This document shows positions 60,688 through 64,000 of a stretch of DNA of 64,000 nt, in pieces; positions within the stretch are counted from its first letter, which is position 1, and each line of letters opens with the position of its first letter. The translations under genes and the position numbers were made by a program. The notes under the pieces were generated by a model. It was not told where the DNA came from. It made no database searches and worked only from the letters and a program-made list of their open reading frames with translations. Source of the DNA: DASVUS01 sp036388675 (GTDB lineage Bacteria; Armatimonadota; Abditibacteriia; Abditibacteriales; Abditibacteriaceae); contig DASVRI010000005.1 in assembly GCA_036388675.1 (NCBI GenBank), positions 124,001 through 188,000 on the forward strand, in the 5' to 3' direction.

Positions 60688-62316
60688 TCACCAATCGTTT
60701 GCTATCATGTAGTCACCAATCACAACGAAGTCAAGCCCAAGACGAGTGAACGTGGCAAGCGCCTCTGTCGGTGTATTCACAATTGGCTCGTCCGGCCCGT
60801 TGAATGAGGTATTCAGCAGAACGGGGTGGACTCCATCTCGCCGCAATTCTACAAGAAGTCGACCCACCAAGCCCAAGTCCTCAGTAGCCACTTGGGGCCG
60901 TGCTGTGCCATCTACGTGCATCGCCCCGGGAATCACCTCGGCCCCTTTAGCAGTCACTATGGACGCCCCAATCATGTAGCGGAAGAGATGCTGTCTCTCG
61001 TCCCAGAGCTGCCCATTGCACTCGGCAAGTCCAACTGGTGCAAACGGTCGCCAGGGCTCGCGAGACTTTATCCGATTGACTTGGTCGCGCCGCTCTGCGG
61101 GCCTCGGCAGCGTGACGATAGAGCGGTGACCGAGTGCACGGGGTCCAATCTCTGCACGCCCATCCACGATGCCACCAACTTTGCCCGATAGGAGTCGCTC
61201 GATGACAAGTTCCTCATTTAGAGGTCGACAGGTGACGCCTGATGTCGTCAGCGAGTTGCTCCATCCTTTGCTAGTTATGTCTAAGCCTAGGTACGGGCTC
61301 ATGGCCTTCCGTTCCCCCGTTGGCGGACTAACATGCCAAGCTGCTCCGAGTGCGACCCCTGAGTCATGAGGCACTGGGGGAACGAACACCGGCTCCGAGA
61401 TGAGGCCATTTGCTGCGCAATTAAGAGCTACTCCCCCCACGAGGCAGAGTTCATCCCGTCCAGCTAAACGCCGACCAGTGGCGCAGAGCCATTGTACGGC
61501 CTGCTCAACGCAGTACTGCGCGCTCCACGCTGCTTGAACGGCCAACTCATCACTATCCATGGCCTTTCTGTTAGTCCGGATTTCACCCCCTCCACTCCGT
61601 GCAGTAAGGACGTGAAGCCATCTGGTGAGAACATCTTCGTGGCTCGTTCCTGTCTCAAAAGGAATCGCTAATCTGTATTCGTCCTGCAGGAATTCAGCGA
61701 GTTTCCAAGCCTTAACCCCACGAGCGCGACCATAGGCAGCCAAGCCCATCAGCTTTCCCGCCTCAAGCGACGAAAGACCTACGAACTTGCATGAAGCGTC
61801 GTACAGTAGGCCGAGTGATGACGCTGCCGGCCAGCTCCGGAGATGCTTCAAGCGGCCCTCGGCGGACGCCACATACACTGACACTGACTCGCTCTCACCA
61901 ATTCCATCGACAACCAGTACGGCCGCCTCTTGATATGGCGAGGCGAAGTACCCGCAGGTGGCATGGGCCAGATGGTGGGGAACAAATACAACCTTTGGCC
62001 TCACAGCAGAGGGGGATCTAAGCCCCAAAACATATTCCAGGTATTCTCGTTCATTAAACTGGCGCGAGCCGCGACCATCTTGCACCATTAGCTTCGGGAC
62101 ATCCCACCCAACTGCCACCACATCAACATCGTGGATTGTGAGCCCCGCCTGCTGTAGGCAGAAGGCAACCGCATGGTGCGGTGGTTGTTGAACCGCATGT
62201 TTGCGCCGCGAGAAGCGTTCCTCCTCACCAAACGCTATCACCAGGCCGTCGATGACCAAGCACGCGGAGGTATCATGCCAACCGCGGGGTGGTGCGTTCA
62301 CGCCCAGAACTATCAT
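60688..62316 (-). CDS. NodU/CmcH-family carbamoyltransferase
   Basis: 542 aa, full length. The N-terminal half has the ASKHA-type fold (VLGVNAPPRGWHDTSACLVI, FGEEERFSRRKH) with metal-binding His residues in HHLAHATCGYF, and GIGESESVSVY. The C-terminal half has VGGVALNCAANG and the family block REPWRPFAPVGLAE and LLNTSFNGPDEPIVNTP. Such enzymes transfer a carbamoyl group to hydroxyl groups of sugars, antibiotics or Nod factors. Substrate not predictable. Its ATG overlaps the stop of the upstream membrane protein gene (ATGA), so the two are translationally coupled. Confidence 0.88.
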   Translation of the reverse strand: MIVLGVNAPPRGWHDTSACLVIDGLVIAFGEEERFSRRKHAVQQPPHHAVAFCLQQAGLTIHDVDVVAVGWDVPKLMVQDGRGSRQFNEREYLEYVLGLRSPSAVRPKVVFVPHHLAHATCGYFASPYQEAAVLVVDGIGESESVSVYVASAEGRLKHLRSWPAASSLGLLYDASCKFVGLSSLEAGKLMGLAAYGRARGVKAWKLAEFLQDEYRLAIPFETGTSHEDVLTRWLHVLTARSGGGEIRTNRKAMDSDELAVQAAWSAQYCVEQAVQWLCATGRRLAGRDELCLVGGVALNCAANGLISEPVFVPPVPHDSGVALGAAWHVSPPTGERKAMSPYLGLDITSKGWSNSLTTSGVTCRPLNEELVIERLLSGKVGGIVDGRAEIGPRALGHRSIVTLPRPAERRDQVNRIKSREPWRPFAPVGLAECNGQLWDERQHLFRYMIGASIVTAKGAEVIPGAMHVDGTARPQVATEDLGLVGRLLVELRRDGVHPVLLNTSFNGPDEPIVNTPTEALATFTRLGLDFVVIGDYMIANDW

Positions 62317-63008
62317 TTATGCGCACCGCTCTGGCCTGTCATCATGCGTAAGACTTCAAGCTCATCATATTGCATTGGATGGTAGTCTTCCTGTGAAGAA
62401 CTTGCCTGATTAACGCTTACATCATCCGGGCACAAGAGTTCTTCAACCAACTTCTGCAATGGCGTCGAGTAGCCCGACTCCGTAACCACTAGCCTCGCTA
62501 GCCCTGCAAAGTCGCTTGACTGTTTGCACCGGCTAATGAAGGTATTGACTGCCCTCTGTGCAGAGTTGAGACGCATGTCGCCATCAGCGAACTTCGTCAG
62601 CGCATACTCAAGATTGTCAATCTCAGCATACATATAGAATATATAAAACTGTTCAAGTGCTTTAATTGAAGCCTGCTTTCCAGCAGCATCGCCAAAGGCG
62701 ATGACCTGCTCATAATAGGCTAGTCGACGTTGATTGGGAATATCCAGACGCGCGAAATATGCTTCTGCAGCAACCTCCCGCCGCTGCCCTCGCCATTGCC
62801 AGAATGCGAGTAGAACAGCATCGGCCGCGAGCAACGTGGCTCCGACATCGGCGCGCTCGGCAATGGATTCTCCTCTTAACGCATACAGTGTCAGCCAGAC
62901 TTGTGCGGCCGCGAACAGGACCCAAAACACGGGCGCCACCAGCCACCATCGTGATCGTACCGTTTTCCGATACTGGATCAATCGACGTCTGATGCTCCGC
63001 TCCGACAT
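62313..63008 (-). CDS. Membrane protein coupled to the carbamoyltransferase
   Basis: 231 aa. A basic N-terminus is followed by two membrane helices (LVAPVFWVLFAAAQVWLTLY and VGATLLAADAVLLAFWQW), then a helical soluble part with many aromatic residues (IKALEQFYIFYMYAEIDNL). No family recognised. Four bases overlap with the carbamoyltransferase start. Alternatives include a DUF4760-like membrane protein; I am not sure. Confidence 0.6.
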   Translation of the reverse strand: MSERSIRRRLIQYRKTVRSRWWLVAPVFWVLFAAAQVWLTLYALRGESIAERADVGATLLAADAVLLAFWQWRGQRREVAAEAYFARLDIPNQRRLAYYEQVIAFGDAAGKQASIKALEQFYIFYMYAEIDNLEYALTKFADGDMRLNSAQRAVNTFISRCKQSSDFAGLARLVVTESGYSTPLQKLVEELLCPDDVSVNQASSSQEDYHPMQYDELEVLRMMTGQSGAHK

Positions 63009-63256
63009 GTCCTTGCTCTGGACAGTAGTATTAGGGTCAGTAAAGCTGTTAGGTAAGATGGTCTTTAGAGCCCTTCATATCATGATTAGGACCACCGGAT
63101 CCTAGAGTGTGTCATGCATATTGTAGTAGCTGAATGAGCGAGGAACACTGATTGAGCACACGCAAAGCTAAATGCAGATCATGCACCATAGCTTGGAAGC
63201 ATCCAGCCGCCAGCCAGCGTTATGTCTTCTAGTAGACCACTTCCCGGCGCGGGAAG

Positions 63257-63457
63257 TCACCTGGCAAATACCGCCAAGGAGAGCCGCTGCCGAGAGCCGC
63301 TTCTCACCATCCAGCGCAGAGCGTTGAAGACTTCTCGCAGATCATGCTGGTGCTGGGGTGCATCGTGTGTCATGAGCGTCAGGTAAGGTGCTACAAGAGG
63401 CACTGCAAAGTGCCATTCTTCATCTGTTACGTCGCTGGGGTAACCTTTACGTGCCAT
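63257..63457 (-). pseudogene. IS5-family transposase N-terminal remnant
   Basis: Starts MARKGYPSDVTDEEWHFAVP and continues PYLTLMTHDAPQHQHDLREV and FNALRWMVRSG, the typical N-terminus of IS5-group transposases (DUF4096-like). It then diverges after about 55 residues and stops. The catalytic part is missing. It may be the partner half of the IS5 C-terminal remnant at 49773-50066, but they are 13 kb apart and may be different copies. Confidence 0.7.
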
Positions 63458-64000
63458 GCCTCAAGTCTACTTAGGTCCATAACACCCTTTATTTGGCATC
63501 TGCAGCCTGGTCAATTACCAACTTTGCTAATGAGCTATCTCGATTTATAGTTGGTGATTGATGCTTTTTACTTGCTCGCACACTTCATGTGCCTGCCCAA
63601 CCCTTTCATGTGTTATTTCAATTTCCACTTCAAAAAGGCTAACGAACAACAAACCTAAAGTTCGCCCTTTTCTTTCGAGGAGAACAAAATAAATAGGCGG
63701 ATCTTACAATGTTCGTAATACACCTCATTGTGCACTACTGCCTTGAGTCTGTCAAACGATTTTAGAGGTGCCGTGGGGGTAATGCCAGGTGGTGAGCTTC
63801 GAAGGCGTTAACCGGAGGAGCCGGTATGCACTACGGTACGCGGCTCTGGCCGCTCGTAAAATCCCACACCTTGATTACCTCGTTGCGCGATGCACTAGCT
63901 ATCACACAGGACACGCTTCTCGTGTTGGTTAGATGACGGCGCAGTCGTGGACTAGGTCTTGGTCGGCAAGCGCCTTGGTCGGTAAGCGCTGCCTCCATAC
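63458..64000. other. Right-edge region without a recognisable gene
   Basis: About 540 bases. A 36-codon plus-strand frame (63826-63936) begins with ATG 5 bases after GGAGGAG, but its ribosome site is also part of a hairpin (GAGCCG with CGGCTC), so I do not call it. No transposon ends are evident. Confidence 0.4.

Noticed and set aside
63811..63860. Hairpin with GAGCCG ... CGGCTC, similar at first sight to group II intron domain V
   Set aside because: Length and internal bases do not fit the 34-base domain V consensus and no reverse transcriptase or domain VI is near.

Overview
The window is 64 kb of bacterial DNA of moderate GC content. Every gene I can support lies on the minus strand, so it is read from right to left. 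A secretin-like protein, a PilX-like pseudopilin, a diheme cytochrome and many Sec-exported surface proteins suggest an envelope with an outer membrane. A secreted-type protein with an H-X9-DG-like motif, FN3/PA14 proteins and a replication-relaxation protein fit Armatimonadota- or Acidobacteriota-like bacteria, but that placement is a low-confidence inference. I saw no rRNA, tRNA or CRISPR.

Left part (1-19,400): a cut-off gene, a DyP peroxidase, a berberine-bridge-like FAD oxidase, a membrane metallophosphoesterase, two small membrane proteins and a RoxA-like diheme cytochrome. Then come a secreted PHP-domain protein, a secretin-like protein, a giant PilX-like protein and a two-domain peroxiredoxin.

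Centre (19,600-47,850): two copies of one polymorphic-toxin module. Each has a secreted FN3-rich protein followed by a giant RHS protein (1814 and 1992 aa). Both RHS proteins carry a TPR region, a C39-type cysteine protease domain and, 50-110 residues past its last catalytic residue, a canonical double-glycine leader motif. This suggests self-processing in front of the RHS shell. The 1992-aa protein ends in a SitA6-like HHVFP nuclease domain and is followed by a SitI6 double-CXXCG immunity gene. The 1814-aa protein ends in a hydrophobic toxin tip and is followed by a membrane immunity candidate and a chain of orphan RHS C-terminal cassettes. Two of these keep their own small membrane protein and one is degenerate. 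Module 2 has one degenerate orphan cut by an IS1182-like fragment. This is the layout of an RHS toxin-switching array. Long perfect or near-perfect hairpins lie at the cassette borders.

Right part (48,700-64,000): a CRP/FNR regulator, an IS5 transposase remnant, an H-X9-DG-like secreted protein, a conjugation-type group (replication-relaxation protein, VirD4/HerA-like ATPase, membrane-anchored partner), a vanadium haloperoxidase, a small unknown, a NodU/CmcH carbamoyltransferase overlapping a membrane protein, and another IS5 remnant.

Regulation: TGTGA-N6-TCACA sites of CRP type occur upstream of the secretin gene, the peroxiredoxin gene, the sigma-factor gene of module 1 and the FN3 gene of module 2. 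The last two have pairs of sites exactly 23 bp apart. A -10-like hexamer lies at the same distance (30.5 bp) from the proximal site centre in all four, as expected for class II CRP promoters. The regulator gene in the window keeps the R-E of the CRP recognition helix. A single CRP-type regulon therefore probably links the surface-secretion genes and both toxin modules.
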